Counted from the first letter of the stretch, positions 8,493 to 17,748 are shown. The stretch is DNA of 64,000 nucleotides from an uncultured Lachnospiraceae bacterium (GCA_948473115.1 CAOKWI010000014.1:1-64000), one strand, 5' to 3'. Made by a program: numbers and translations. The notes: generated from the sequence alone by a model not told the origin.

Positions 8493-9605
8493 CTATTGCA
8501 CCGGATCTGTATCAAAGGCGATCCGCTCCCCGGTGTCCCTGCGGAACAGATACAGCTTGCGGGGTTTGACGGCAAAGCGGACAAACTCGGAGGAGGCGTC
8601 CACAATATTCTCCGCGTTGATGATGGAGCGGATGGCGGGAGCCTCGCAGCATTCATGGGTGGAAACTACGCTGATATCCCTGCCCATGACCTCGATACGG
8701 CCCAGATGACAGCACAGGGGGCCGTCCTCCTGTAACAGGAAGCCTTCGGGACGGATGCCCACGGAGACCTCCTGGTCGGCAACGCCTTTCACGGTCAGGA
8801 CGGCATCTTTGCCGATGTATAAAGTTTCCGCCCTGACAGCGCCCTGAAAGACATTGATGGGCGGGGTGCCAAGGAATTTTGCCACAAAGAGATTCACAGG
8901 ATCGTCATAGACCTCCTGGGGTCTGCCAATCTGCTGGACCACGCCTTCCTTCATGACCACGATGAGATCGGAGATGCTCATGGCCTCGTCCTGGTCGTGG
9001 GTGACAAATACGGTGGTGATCTGTGTCTGCTTCTGGATCCTGCGGATTTCCTCACGGGTCTGTAACCGCAGGCGTGCGTCCAGGTTGGAGAGAGGCTCGT
9101 CCAGCAGAAGGACCCGGGGCATTTTCACCAGTGCCCTGGCGATGGCCACACGCTGCTGCTGACCGCCGGACAGTTCGCCCGGTCTGCGGTCCATGAGTTC
9201 CTCGATCTGTACCAGCTTCGCAGCTTCCAGGGCGCGCGCCTCCATTTCGGATTTCGTCAGCTTGTCCGCTCCCCGCAGATTTTCCAGGGGAAAGGTGATG
9301 TTCTTTTTTACCGTCAGGTGGGGATAGAGGGCATAATTCTGAAACACCAGCCCAACGCCCCTGTGTTCGGGTGGAAGGTTGGTCACGTCATCCTCGCCGA
9401 ACAGGATCCTGCCGCCGGTTGGCTTCTGCAGGCCGCAGATCAGGTTCAGGGTGGTGCTTTTCCCGCAGCCGGAGGGTCCCAGCAGCCCTACCAGTTTGCC
9501 GTCGGGGATCTCAAAATCAAAATTGTTTACTGCAGTTACCTCGCCGTGGCTCTTCCTGCCCCGGCCGGGAAATTTTTTGGTCAGATGTTCTAATACGATT
9601 TTCAT
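8493..9605 (-). CDS. ABC sugar importer ATPase, UgpC/MsmX-type
   Basis: About 370 residues. Walker A GPSGCGKST (about 40-48), signature LSGGQQQRV, Walker B VLLLDEPLSNLD and the H-loop (VTHDQDEA) are all present. A C-terminal regulatory OB/TOBE extension (after about residue 235) marks it as a sugar-importer (MalK/UgpC/MsmX) ATPase. ATG 9603-9605 follows a GAGG site; two further ATGs lie slightly upstream. It is the first transporter gene of the minus-strand operon and energises the two permeases that follow. Confidence 0.92.
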   Translation of the reverse strand: MKIVLEHLTKKFPGRGRKSHGEVTAVNNFDFEIPDGKLVGLLGPSGCGKSTTLNLICGLQKPTGGRILFGEDDVTNLPPEHRGVGLVFQNYALYPHLTVKKNITFPLENLRGADKLTKSEMEARALEAAKLVQIEELMDRRPGELSGGQQQRVAIARALVKMPRVLLLDEPLSNLDARLRLQTREEIRRIQKQTQITTVFVTHDQDEAMSISDLIVVMKEGVVQQIGRPQEVYDDPVNLFVAKFLGTPPINVFQGAVRAETLYIGKDAVLTVKGVADQEVSVGIRPEGFLLQEDGPLCCHLGRIEVMGRDISVVSTHECCEAPAIRSIINAENIVDASSEFVRFAVKPRKLYLFRRDTGERIAFDTDPVQ

Positions 9606-9632
9606 AATCATCCTCATTTCTTCGCTGTTCTG

Positions 9633-9651
9633 GTCTCAGCTTTGCTGAGAC
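9633..9651 (-). promoter_or_regulatory. Leader hairpin before the sugar ABC operon
   Basis: GTCTCAGC and GCTGAGAC form an 8-bp stem with a 3-base loop about 28 bases before the ATPase start. No known operator or riboswitch is recognised; it may stabilise the leader or be an FRG-gene terminator remnant. Confidence 0.3.
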
Positions 9652-9776
9652 TCCGCATAAGCGACTTTGTAGCAAGCAGCGTGAAGCTTCTTCTGGTCAA
9701 TACTCAATATTCAATAGGATGCACAGTGATGCATGCAATAGGTAAGCATCTGTGGGATCTGTATGCCGCCGGCCTG

Positions 9777-10526
9777 CTATATGTCATAAGAGTGTTTCAG
9801 GTCGCTGGAAATGTGATCCAGGTCAGGGTATATGAAACTCTCCGTAATGCCGAACACCCGCAGACTGTCAATGAAATACTTTTTCCGGTCGCGGGGTATG
9901 ATGATCTTGTACAGGGTATTTTCATCACAGATATCCTCCAGACGCCGCAGGGAATTGTGGATGGTAAAGCTGGCCTGCTGATAGTACATACGCAGGTTGT
10001 TTTCCGTGGAATGACAGGCCAGGATCTTGTCCCGCAAGGCCGGATTGTGGTGGGAATGTTTAAAGGCGGGCAGCAGCATTTCCTGGCTGGTATCGGCGTC
10101 GATGGGGTAGATACAGCGGCCGAAGCCCTCCTGTTCGTTGAAAATATCCGGCGCCAGTACCCAGATTCCGGCATCCTTGTCAGAGGTGTCCATATAAGTC
10201 TCTGTGGCAAAGAAGGAGGCGATCAGAGGGGACTGGCTCCAGTCCAGCATCCTTGTAGGCAGACCGTAGTGCTGCATCAGGGACACCCATGCGGCATAAT
10301 TATGCTTTTCCGGCGGATTTGTCAGGATCTGTTTCGCACGGATATAGAAATCGTTTGTGATATAGCGCTCTGTATCCAGCCGCTTCTGGCTCCGCTGGAT
10401 GGAAGGGATCAATGCCAGCCCGGCATCCTCCACTCCCCGATACCACATCCGCAGGCCGTGCTTCTGGTACAGGCCGTTTACAAACTGGAGCAATTCATCT
10501 ATGGTACGGATTTCTTCAATGATCAT
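9777..10526 (-). CDS. FRG-domain protein
   Basis: This 249-residue soluble protein begins with the FRG domain pattern: WYRGVEDAG (Phe/Trp-Arg-Gly) near residue 28, then LMQHYGLPTRMLDWSQSPLIASFFA (about residues 103-127), the family hallmark. FRG proteins are widespread in bacteria, often in defence or mobile contexts, and their biochemical role is unsettled. It is 171 bases upstream of the sugar ABC operon on the same strand and divergent from the PLD-helicase gene. It could be part of either neighbourhood. Confidence 0.82.
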   Translation of the reverse strand: MIIEEIRTIDELLQFVNGLYQKHGLRMWYRGVEDAGLALIPSIQRSQKRLDTERYITNDFYIRAKQILTNPPEKHNYAAWVSLMQHYGLPTRMLDWSQSPLIASFFATETYMDTSDKDAGIWVLAPDIFNEQEGFGRCIYPIDADTSQEMLLPAFKHSHHNPALRDKILACHSTENNLRMYYQQASFTIHNSLRRLEDICDENTLYKIIIPRDRKKYFIDSLRVFGITESFIYPDLDHISSDLKHSYDI

Positions 10527-10659
10527 GGGTGTGTTTCCTTTTTGGATTGATCAGTTTTGGCGCTTCCGCCGGTGGCTCTGAGAAAGTGATAATTTCATCA
10601 GCGCTTCCTTAGATTATAGGGGATTTTGGGGTGGGACGCAAGTGGGAGGAAGGGAAATG

Positions 10660-10688
10660 TTGACTTATCTGAGGGAGGTTGATAAGAT
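10660..10688 (+). promoter_or_regulatory. Sigma-A-type promoter for the helicase gene
   Basis: TTGACT (10660-10665) and TAAGAT (10683-10688) are separated by 17 bases, about 50 bases before the helicase start. Both boxes are close to consensus. Confidence 0.6.
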
Positions 10689-10740
10689 AGAAACAAAATG
10701 GTGCTAAAAGATTTACAAGACGATTCAGGAGATAATGTGC

Positions 10741-13680
10741 ATGTCAGATGATAAAATCCTTCAACTTCACCAGGGTCTAGAGACAGCTTTTATGAATGCA
10801 GAATTGGCTTCAAATCTTGCATATAAGCCGCAGTTTATATCCAATAACTATAGAGAAGGGCGTAAAGTGCTCTCCTCTGTAGAAGATGAGCTTTTAACCT
10901 GTGATGAGTTTTCTATAAGCGTAGCGTTTATTACAATGAGTGGAATAACTCCATTATTGTCCATATTAAAAGAATTGGAAGAGAAAGAAATTCCAGGAAA
11001 GATATTGACGACAGATTATTTAAACTTTAGCGAACCAAAAGCGTTGCAAAAATTAGCTGGGTTAAAAAATATCACTATAAAGATGTATCAGACAGAAGAA
11101 GCGCAAGGGGGATTTCATACCAAGGGATATATTTTCAGAAAAGAGGATATCTATCATATTATTGTAGGCAGTTCGAACATGACAATGAGCGCACTTACTA
11201 AAAACAAGGAATGGAATACGAGGATTGTTTCCACGGAAAGAGGAGAGTATGCGCTTGACTTAGTGGCAGAGTTTGATGAATTATGGGATTCACAATATGC
11301 GAAAAACTATGATGAATTTATTGAATCATATAGAACTAGATATGAAATTATAAAAAAACAACGAAATATTGTGAAGCAAAATCAAATACCTTCTGTAGAC
11401 GCCTATAAATTACAGCCCAATTCTATGCAGATAAGCTTTATTTCTAACTTGCAAAAGCTTTGCAAAGCAGGAGAGAATAGGGCATTGCTTATTTCAGCGA
11501 CAGGTACTGGAAAAACATATGCATCTGCTTTTGCGTTGAGAGAACAGCAGCCAAGGAAGGCATTGTTTTTGGTTCATAGAGAGCAGATAGCAAAACAGGC
11601 GAGTCGCAGCTACAGGAGGGTGTTTGGAGACACAAAAACATTGGGACTTTTGTCTGGAAATTCTAAGGACTATGAGGCAGACATTTTATTTTCTACAATG
11701 CAGATGATGGCAAAAAGGGAGACCTTGGAGCGGTTTCACAGAGATGAATTTCAAATTATTGTAATTGATGAGGCACATAGAATAGGCGCAGCCAGTTATC
11801 AAAACATAATGGATTATTTTAAACCTGAATTATGGCTGGGGATGACGGCATCGCCAGAAAGAACGGATGGTTATGATGTATACAAAGCCTTTGATCATAA
11901 TATCGCATGTGAAATTCGTTTACAGCAGGCATTGGAAGAAGATATGCTATGTCCGTTCCATTACTTCGGAATAACGGATTTGCAAATCAATGGACAAACC
12001 GTGGATGATGAAACAGGTTTAAAAGATTTTAATAAATTGACGTCAGATGAACGTGTAAATTATATTATTGAGCAAATAAAATATTATGGATTTAGTGGAA
12101 ATAAGATTAAGGGTTTGGTGTTTTGCAGTTCAAAATCTGAGGCGCATTTATTAAGTGAAAAATTTAATTGTCGTGGGTTCCGGACTTTGGCATTAACCGG
12201 AGAAGACAGTCAGGAACGTCGGGAAACGGTGATTGAGCGATTAGTACAGGAACAGGCGGAAGACAGCTTGGATTATATTTTTACAGTAGATATTTTTAAT
12301 GAGGGAGTAGACATACCAGAGATTAATCAGGTTATTATGTTGCGCCCTACGGAGTCCCCTGTTGTTTTTGTGCAGCAGCTTGGAAGAGGATTGCGTAAAG
12401 CTGAGGGGAAGGAATATGTAGTTATTCTGGATTTTATCGGAAATTATAAAAACAATTTTATGATTCCAATTGCGTTGTCGGGTGATCGTAGTTACAACAA
12501 AGATAATATTCGCCGTTATGTATTGGAGGGAGAAAGGATTATACCCGGATCTTCTACGATACATTTTGATGAAATATCAAGAAAGCGTATTTTTTCTGCT
12601 ATTGATACCGCTAATTTTAGCGATATTCAATTGATCAAAGATAACTATAAGAACCTGAAAAATAAGCTTGGGCGCATTCCTGTACTGCAGGATTTTGACA
12701 AGTATGGAGAGATGGACGTTTTACGTATTTTTGATAATCCGGGATTAGGATCATATTATAAATTCTTGGTTAAATACGAGAAAGAATATACGGTTCGTTT
12801 ATCTGATGCAGAAGAAAAGGCAATTGAATTTGTATCTAAAAAACTTGCCAATGGAAAGAGAATCTATGAATTAGAATTATTAAAAAGAATGCTTACATAT
12901 AAGAATGGACTAATTTGTCAATTACAGCAAACATTGCAGGAAAATTATGGAAAGGGGTTGAGTGAAGCATGCAAAGAAAATGTAGTAAATATTATGACAA
13001 ATAAATTTCCTGCCGGATCAGGTAAAAAGACTTATAAAGAATGTGTTTTTTTAGAAAAAGAGGAAGAATCGTGCGATTACAGGATTTCGCGAGCAATGGA
13101 GCAAATGCTGGGAAATCCGGAATTTAATAAAATATTGGAAGAACTGGTAGATTTCGGAATAGAGAGATACAAAACAATTTACAGAGATTGTTATAAAAAT
13201 ACCAGTTTTGTTCTATATCAGAAGTATACTTACGAAGATGTCTGTCGCTTGCTGAATTGGGAAAGCAACGAGGTACCTCTCAATATAGGCGGATATAAAT
13301 ATGATAAGAAAACAAAGACATTTCCTGTGTTTATTAATTATGATAAGGAAGATGACATTAGCGATACAACGAAATACGAGGATCATTTTGTCAGCAATAA
13401 TAAATTAATTGCTATTTCTAAAAGTGGAAGAAATCTGGCGTCAGAGGATGTACAGAATTTTTTGAAGGCGCATGAGAAAGGTATAGAGGTACAGCTTTTT
13501 GTTCGTAAAAACAAAGATGATAAGATATCTAAGGAATTTTACTATTTGGGTAGTATGACAGCAAGTGGGAAGGCGCAGGAATTTATAATGCCAAATACAG
13601 AAAAAACAGCAGTTGAAATCGAATGGATACTTGATACCCCTGTCCGGGAAGATATTTATCAATATATAGTTAATAATTGA
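10741..13680 (+). CDS. PLD nuclease-SF2 helicase-DUF3427 protein
   Basis: About 979 residues. The N-terminal PLD-type domain (about 40-190) has FHTKGYIF (HxK, near 125) followed by IIVGSSNMT. An SF2 helicase core follows: Walker A SATGTGKT near 255, DEAH in IDEAHR near 342, and a C-terminal RecA lobe ending in QQLGRGLRK near 545. The last third is a DUF3427-like region. Such proteins resemble type I/III restriction and other antiphage helicases. ATG 10741 is 9 bases after AGGAG; ATG 10735 is too close. The gene is clearly more AT-rich than its neighbours, suggesting transfer, and is followed by a NUDIX gene. A defence role is inference. Confidence 0.85.
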   Translation: MSDDKILQLHQGLETAFMNAELASNLAYKPQFISNNYREGRKVLSSVEDELLTCDEFSISVAFITMSGITPLLSILKELEEKEIPGKILTTDYLNFSEPKALQKLAGLKNITIKMYQTEEAQGGFHTKGYIFRKEDIYHIIVGSSNMTMSALTKNKEWNTRIVSTERGEYALDLVAEFDELWDSQYAKNYDEFIESYRTRYEIIKKQRNIVKQNQIPSVDAYKLQPNSMQISFISNLQKLCKAGENRALLISATGTGKTYASAFALREQQPRKALFLVHREQIAKQASRSYRRVFGDTKTLGLLSGNSKDYEADILFSTMQMMAKRETLERFHRDEFQIIVIDEAHRIGAASYQNIMDYFKPELWLGMTASPERTDGYDVYKAFDHNIACEIRLQQALEEDMLCPFHYFGITDLQINGQTVDDETGLKDFNKLTSDERVNYIIEQIKYYGFSGNKIKGLVFCSSKSEAHLLSEKFNCRGFRTLALTGEDSQERRETVIERLVQEQAEDSLDYIFTVDIFNEGVDIPEINQVIMLRPTESPVVFVQQLGRGLRKAEGKEYVVILDFIGNYKNNFMIPIALSGDRSYNKDNIRRYVLEGERIIPGSSTIHFDEISRKRIFSAIDTANFSDIQLIKDNYKNLKNKLGRIPVLQDFDKYGEMDVLRIFDNPGLGSYYKFLVKYEKEYTVRLSDAEEKAIEFVSKKLANGKRIYELELLKRMLTYKNGLICQLQQTLQENYGKGLSEACKENVVNIMTNKFPAGSGKKTYKECVFLEKEEESCDYRISRAMEQMLGNPEFNKILEELVDFGIERYKTIYRDCYKNTSFVLYQKYTYEDVCRLLNWESNEVPLNIGGYKYDKKTKTFPVFINYDKEDDISDTTKYEDHFVSNNKLIAISKSGRNLASEDVQNFLKAHEKGIEVQLFVRKNKDDKISKEFYYLGSMTASGKAQEFIMPNTEKTAVEIEWILDTPVREDIYQYIVNN

Positions 13681-13783
13681 AAGTAAACCAAAAGTATAAA
13701 CATTTTAAATTGAGCAAAAAGTCTGTTCCTACCGGAAAAGATATTTTGTAAAAGACTTATACAGGAAAGGCGTGGTCACAAGA

Positions 13784-14200
13784 ATGAAAACGATCAGAGT
13801 AGCAGCGGCAATTATTGTGCATGATAATAAAATATTTGCCACCCAGAGAGGGTACGGGGAATTTAAGGACGGCTGGGAATTTCCGGGAGGCAAGATTGAG
13901 GAAGGAGAGACACCGCAGCAGGCGTTAATCCGCGAAATCCAGGAAGAATTGGATACAGAGATAGAGGTGGGAGAACTGGTGGACAGGGTTGAGTATGACT
14001 ATCCTGCATTTCATCTTTCCATGGACTGCTTCCTGTGCAGGATCAAGTCAGGGGATCTGGTGCTGAAGGAGCATGAGGCGGCCAGGTGGCTGGCACCGGA
14101 GAATCTGGACAGCGTTGACTGGCTTCCTGCAGATAAGGGACTAATCAAGAAACTACCTTCTTTACTTTATCCTGCTAATGTGATAAAATCCAGAAAGTGA
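13784..14200 (+). CDS. NUDIX hydrolase, MutT-type (d)NTP pyrophosphohydrolase
   Basis: About 138 residues. The NUDIX box is complete (GKIEEGETPQQALIREIQEE, about residues 35-54), preceded by RGYGEFKDGWEFPGG as in MutT/CTP pyrophosphohydrolases that clean oxidised or unusual nucleotides. ATG 13784 is preferred because MKTIRVAAAIIV is the usual family start; GTG 13772 also sits behind AGGAAAGG. It lies about 100 bases after the PLD-helicase gene. NUDIX domains are often found with DUF3427 helicases, so a shared role in nucleic-acid or nucleotide surveillance is plausible. Confidence 0.88.
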   Translation: MKTIRVAAAIIVHDNKIFATQRGYGEFKDGWEFPGGKIEEGETPQQALIREIQEELDTEIEVGELVDRVEYDYPAFHLSMDCFLCRIKSGDLVLKEHEAARWLAPENLDSVDWLPADKGLIKKLPSLLYPANVIKSRK

Positions 14201-14405
14201 GTATCCTGCGCAGGGAACGTCGCGGGATATTGTCATGGCTGTTACCCGGGGATTGCTATGGCACTGCATGAGGATTACTATGGGTAGTGTCATGGTATAT
14301 GGCAGCAGGGATCACCGCGGGCATTATCACAGATAACAACAGCCGAAAGAACTGTAAAGAAAGTCATTATCATCATTAGAAGTACGTTCCCAGATGGAGG
14401 AGATT

Positions 14406-15194
14406 ATGAAAAAGAAACTGGCATTGGCACTTGTGCTGGCTATGGGGCTGACCGTGGCCGGCTGTGGGAAAAGCGAGACATCCGGGGATGCGAAGAGTAT
14501 GGTCTATGCGGTGGAGGCAGGCTCCGCGGGGGAGGCGCTGGCTAAGGAAAAGGGTTATTCCGTCAATTCCGTGGCGTCACAGGCAGACGCCCTGATGGAG
14601 GTGGCATCCGGCACTTCCGATGCGGCGATCATCGACCTGCTGATGGCTGGCGCCATGATAGGCGAGGGCACCAGCTATCCGAACCTGGTCAGCGGGGAGG
14701 AGTTGACCTCGGAAGAGTACGGTATCGGCTGCCGCAAGGGCTCCGACCTGGCGGAATATATTAACGCGGTATTGGCTGACAGCTATGCGGACGGCTCCAT
14801 GCAGAAGGTCGCTGAGACTTATGGCGTGCAGGCAGCTCTGGTGGAGCAGGCAGGAGGCTCCTATGATACAGCGGCGGACGGTGATGTGGCGTATATTCAG
14901 GGGAAAGGTACTCTGATCGTGGGGATCACGGAATTTGAGCCTATGGATTACAGGGATGCATCCGGCCAATGGATCGGCTTTGACGCGGATATGGCCCGTG
15001 TGGTGGCGGACAGGCTTGGCGTGGAGGCGCAGTTTGTAGTCATTGACTGGGACAATAAGATCATGGAACTGGAGTCCAAGAATATTGATGTGGTGTGGAA
15101 TGGCATGACCCTGACTCCTGAGGTGACGGAGGCCATGGAATGCACCAATGCATATTGTAAGAATGCGCAGGTAGTGGTGACTCCTGCGAAATGA
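14406..15194 (+). CDS. Circularly permuted amino-acid-binding lipoprotein (SBP family 3)
   Basis: About 262 residues with a lipoprotein signal (lipobox VAGC). The order of family-3 binding-protein segments is swapped. Residues about 30-150 carry what is normally the second half (VEAGSAGEALAKEKGY, then EEYGIGCRKGSDL and the terminal helix VAETYGV). Residues about 165-262 carry what is normally the N-terminal lobe (GTLIVGITEFEPMDYRD, GFDADMARVVADRLGVE, NIDVVWNGMTLTPE). The protein ends where a normal member would cross to its second lobe. ATG 14406 sits behind GGAGGAG. Permease and ATPase genes follow. Polar amino-acid uptake is inferred from those partners. Confidence 0.88.
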   Translation: MKKKLALALVLAMGLTVAGCGKSETSGDAKSMVYAVEAGSAGEALAKEKGYSVNSVASQADALMEVASGTSDAAIIDLLMAGAMIGEGTSYPNLVSGEELTSEEYGIGCRKGSDLAEYINAVLADSYADGSMQKVAETYGVQAALVEQAGGSYDTAADGDVAYIQGKGTLIVGITEFEPMDYRDASGQWIGFDADMARVVADRLGVEAQFVVIDWDNKIMELESKNIDVVWNGMTLTPEVTEAMECTNAYCKNAQVVVTPAK

Positions 15195-15266
15195 TACCGG
15201 CGGGCAGGGGGCAGAGGCTCTCTGCCTTTGTCTGGCGGATGATAATACAGAAAACAGGAGAATGAC

Positions 15267-15923
15267 ATGTTCTGGACTGTAACACTTGAATTGCTGAACG
15301 GCCTTGCGACAACCTTTCAGATTTTCCTATTTACGCTGATCCTGGCATTGCCGCTGGGACTGCTTCTGGCGCTGGGATCCATAAGCAAATGGAGGCTGTT
15401 GCGATTTCTGCTGCAGTTTTTGATATGGGTGATCCGCGGAACGCCCCTGATGCTGCAGCTGATCATTATTTTCTATGGCCCGGGCCTGTGGCTGGGCCAC
15501 AATATCTGGAGCGGCAATGAGACGGGGCGTATCACCGCTACGGTGGCAGCTTTTTCGATCAATTATGCCTGCTACTTTTCCGTGATTTTCAGGGGAGGCA
15601 TCGAGGGCGTTCCTGTAGGGCAGAGAGAGGCAGGGCAGGTGCTGGGAATGACCAGGAGCCAGATCTTTTTTAAAGTCACCCTGCTTCAGATGGTGAAGCG
15701 GGTAGTGCCGCCTCTGTCCAATGAGGTCATTACCCTGGTAAAGGACACGTCACTTGCCAGGATCATTGCTGCTTACGAGTTGACTTTTGCAGGTTACTCC
15801 TTTATGAAATCCGCAGGGATTACCTGGCCGCTGTTCTACACAGGTGTGTTTTACCTGATTTTTGTAGGTATCCTGACTCTTTTGTTCAATTTCATTGAAA
15901 AGAAGCTGTCGTATTTCAGGTAA
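15267..15923 (+). CDS. Amino-acid ABC permease, HisM/GlnP-type
   Basis: This 218-residue membrane protein starts with LELLNGLATTFQIFLFTLILALPLG, the usual N-terminus of polar amino-acid permeases, and has about five hydrophobic helices. The EAA loop lies near residues 117-135 (GQREAGQVLGMTRSQIFFKV). It lies between the permuted binding protein and the ATPase; with only one permease gene it should form a homodimeric channel. Confidence 0.92.
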   Translation: MFWTVTLELLNGLATTFQIFLFTLILALPLGLLLALGSISKWRLLRFLLQFLIWVIRGTPLMLQLIIIFYGPGLWLGHNIWSGNETGRITATVAAFSINYACYFSVIFRGGIEGVPVGQREAGQVLGMTRSQIFFKVTLLQMVKRVVPPLSNEVITLVKDTSLARIIAAYELTFAGYSFMKSAGITWPLFYTGVFYLIFVGILTLLFNFIEKKLSYFR

Positions 15924-15932
15924 GGGATTGGA

Positions 15933-16009
15933 CTACGTTGACCGAATGAGGGGCAAAGATACCGCAAAGTGGGGCGTGCAGATGGCGGGAATGAATTTTC
16001 GAACATGCT
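15933..16009 (-). repeat. Partial copy of the GCGTGTTTGAAAA element
   Basis: About 77 bases are the reverse complement of the left part of the full element at 25777-25942, with a few changes (for example TTTTCGAACA for TTTTCAAACA). It fills most of the spacer before the ATPase gene, ending about 10 bases before its ribosome site. Confidence 0.8.
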
Positions 16010-16028
16010 TTGGGGAAGGGAGGTTCGC

Positions 16029-16814
16029 ATGGCGATCCTGGAAGTGAATCATATTGAAAAAAATTTTGGAAATACCAAGGTTTTAGAAGACGTGGGATTT
16101 TCCCTGGAAGAGGGAAAGGCGCTGGCCATCATCGGATCTTCCGGATCCGGCAAAACCACGCTGCTGCGGTGCCTGAATTTCCTGGAGACACCGGACGGCG
16201 GGACTATTTCCGTCAGGGGAGAAGTGTTGTTCGACGGATCCGTCTCCCGGGCGGGGAAAGAAAGGGATCTTCGGAAAAAGCGGCTGCATTTTGGCATGGT
16301 CTTTCAATCCTTTCATTTGTTCCCCCAGTATACCGCACTGGAAAATGTGATGCTGGCAGAGCAGATGCTGGCAAGGGAGCGGGAGGATTTTAAACAGAAT
16401 AAGAAGGAGATCCTGGAGGAGATCAGGAAGCATGGTGTGGAACTGTTGATCCGGATGGGATTGCAGGAGCGCATGGAGCACTATCCGCACCAGCTTTCCG
16501 GAGGGCAGCAGCAGAGGGTGGCCATTGCCAGGGCACTGGCCTTAAAGCCCGATATTCTGTGTTTTGACGAACCGACCTCAGCGCTGGATCCGGAGCTTAC
16601 CGGGGAGGTGCTGAAGGTGATCCGCAGCCTTGCGGAACAGAAGACCACCATGATCATCGTTACCCACGAGATGGCATTTGCCAGGGATGTGGCGGATCAG
16701 CTCATCTTTATGGACGACGGTGTGATCGTGGAATCGGGAGACCCACATCAGGTCATCGACCATCCCCGGGAGGAACGCACAAAGCGGTTTCTGTCACGTG
16801 TAAATCTGTCGTAA
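16029..16814 (+). CDS. Amino-acid ABC transporter ATPase, GlnQ-type
   Basis: About 261 residues with Walker A GSSGSGKTT, Q-loop MVFQSFHLFPQYT, signature LSGGQQQRV, Walker B ILCFDEPTSALDPE and the switch VTHEM. Length and the LEVNHIEKNFGN start fit polar amino-acid importers. ATG 16029 lies 5 bases after GGGAGG; an upstream ATG would read into repeat sequence. Its TAA stop (16812-16814) falls inside the palindromic element that follows. Confidence 0.93.
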   Translation: MAILEVNHIEKNFGNTKVLEDVGFSLEEGKALAIIGSSGSGKTTLLRCLNFLETPDGGTISVRGEVLFDGSVSRAGKERDLRKKRLHFGMVFQSFHLFPQYTALENVMLAEQMLAREREDFKQNKKEILEEIRKHGVELLIRMGLQERMEHYPHQLSGGQQQRVAIARALALKPDILCFDEPTSALDPELTGEVLKVIRSLAEQKTTMIIVTHEMAFARDVADQLIFMDDGVIVESGDPHQVIDHPREERTKRFLSRVNLS

Positions 16815-16971
16815 CAGTTCAGCCTTCGGCCAAATTGTTACGAGAATGCACACAAAATGAGTTTTCAACTCATTTTGGCGCCTCCAAGTCTCGCAAAATT
16901 GCACAGGAGTGTGTCCCCATGGGACACACTGCAATTATTGACTTCGCGGTGCCGTATGGCTGAACTGTTAC
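16811..16971. repeat. Palindromic element with TAACAGTTCAGCC ends
   Basis: GTAACAGTTCAGCC at the left end is inverted exactly at the right end (GGCTGAACTGTTAC). Inside are two more hairpins (AAAATGAG/CTCATTTT near 16855-16877; GTGTGTCCC/GGGACACAC near 16910-16930). The left end provides the stop codon of the ATPase gene. Short relatives occur at 32720-32747 and 48310-48350. No gene is seen in it. Confidence 0.8.
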
Positions 16972-17090
16972 AATCTGTCATAGGAACTGTTAGGAATTAA
17001 CTTTACAGGCATAAAAAGGGTTTCTGTGGGGCAGACTACTTCTAAAATCCGGTTTCGGCGCAGAGACGGAATCGGAACAGGAGGTAGCAT

Positions 17091-17522
17091 ATGGAAGACG
17101 ATACAATCAAGCTGTTGAGGGAGTGCAACGCGGGAATTAAAATGGGCGTATCCACTCTGGATGATGTGATGGAGCATGTGCAGAGCAAGAACCTGCGCGA
17201 TCTGCTGGCCAAGAGCAAAGAGACCCATACAAAACTGGGCAATGCCACCCATGAGTACCTGACGGAGTATCATGATGACGGAAAAGAACCGGCCATGATG
17301 GCAAAGGTGATGTCCAAGTTTAAGTCCAATATAACGATCAATGAGGAAAATGCAGATCATAAGGCGGCGGATCTTGTGACTGACGGTTGTAATATGGGTG
17401 TCAAAAGCCTGTATAAATATCTGAATCAATATCCCGCTGCGGAGGAAAAGATCAAAAGGCTGGCGAAGGATGTTGCCCAGGCAGAAGAAACCCTGGTGAA
17501 GGATTTGAGGGAATATTTATAA
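17091..17522 (+). CDS. Ferritin-like helical bundle protein, function unknown
   Basis: This 143-residue, wholly helical acidic/basic protein has no signal peptide. Helix pattern and length resemble small four-helix DUF2383-like proteins (IKLLRECNAGIKMGVSTLDDVMEHV). Conserved His and Glu residues that could bind metal are scattered (for example HTKLGNATHEY) but no clear di-iron ExxH pair is visible. ATG 17091 follows AGGAGG by 7 bases. It stands alone between two repeat elements and has its own terminator. Confidence 0.55.
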   Translation: MEDDTIKLLRECNAGIKMGVSTLDDVMEHVQSKNLRDLLAKSKETHTKLGNATHEYLTEYHDDGKEPAMMAKVMSKFKSNITINEENADHKAADLVTDGCNMGVKSLYKYLNQYPAAEEKIKRLAKDVAQAEETLVKDLREYL

Positions 17523-17570
17523 AAACAGTACTGCAAGTCCATGTTAATCGAATTTTGAACTGTCCCAGTG

Positions 17571-17599
17571 AAAGAGGCTGTCTTTTGGACAGCCTCTTT
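17571..17599 (+). terminator. Intrinsic terminator
   Basis: AAAGAGGCTGTC and GACAGCCTCTTT form a perfect 12-bp stem with a 5-base loop. The stem ends in T residues about 50 bases after the helical-bundle gene. Confidence 0.8.
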
Positions 17600-17640
17600 A
17601 CATGGCATGGCATTTGAGCATATAATAGAACAGAATGAGG

Positions 17641-17734
17641 TAAGGAGCTGTTAAAGAATTAATCTTCACATTTGACTTGTCTGAGGTTGCAAATGCTGCG
17701 TCAAAGTATGAAGTTAATTCTTAATAGTTCCTAA
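17641..17734. repeat. Short copy of the AGGAACTGTTAAAGAATTAA element
   Basis: Ends GGAGCTGTTAAAGAATTAA and TTAATTCTTAATAGTTCC are inverted copies. The 94-base unit looks like an internally deleted form of the 213-base copy at 35604-35816, which shares both ends and the inner TTTGACTTGTCTG.. and GCGTCAAAGT.. blocks. Confidence 0.8.
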
Positions 17735-17748
17735 GAGCGGAGGTCATT

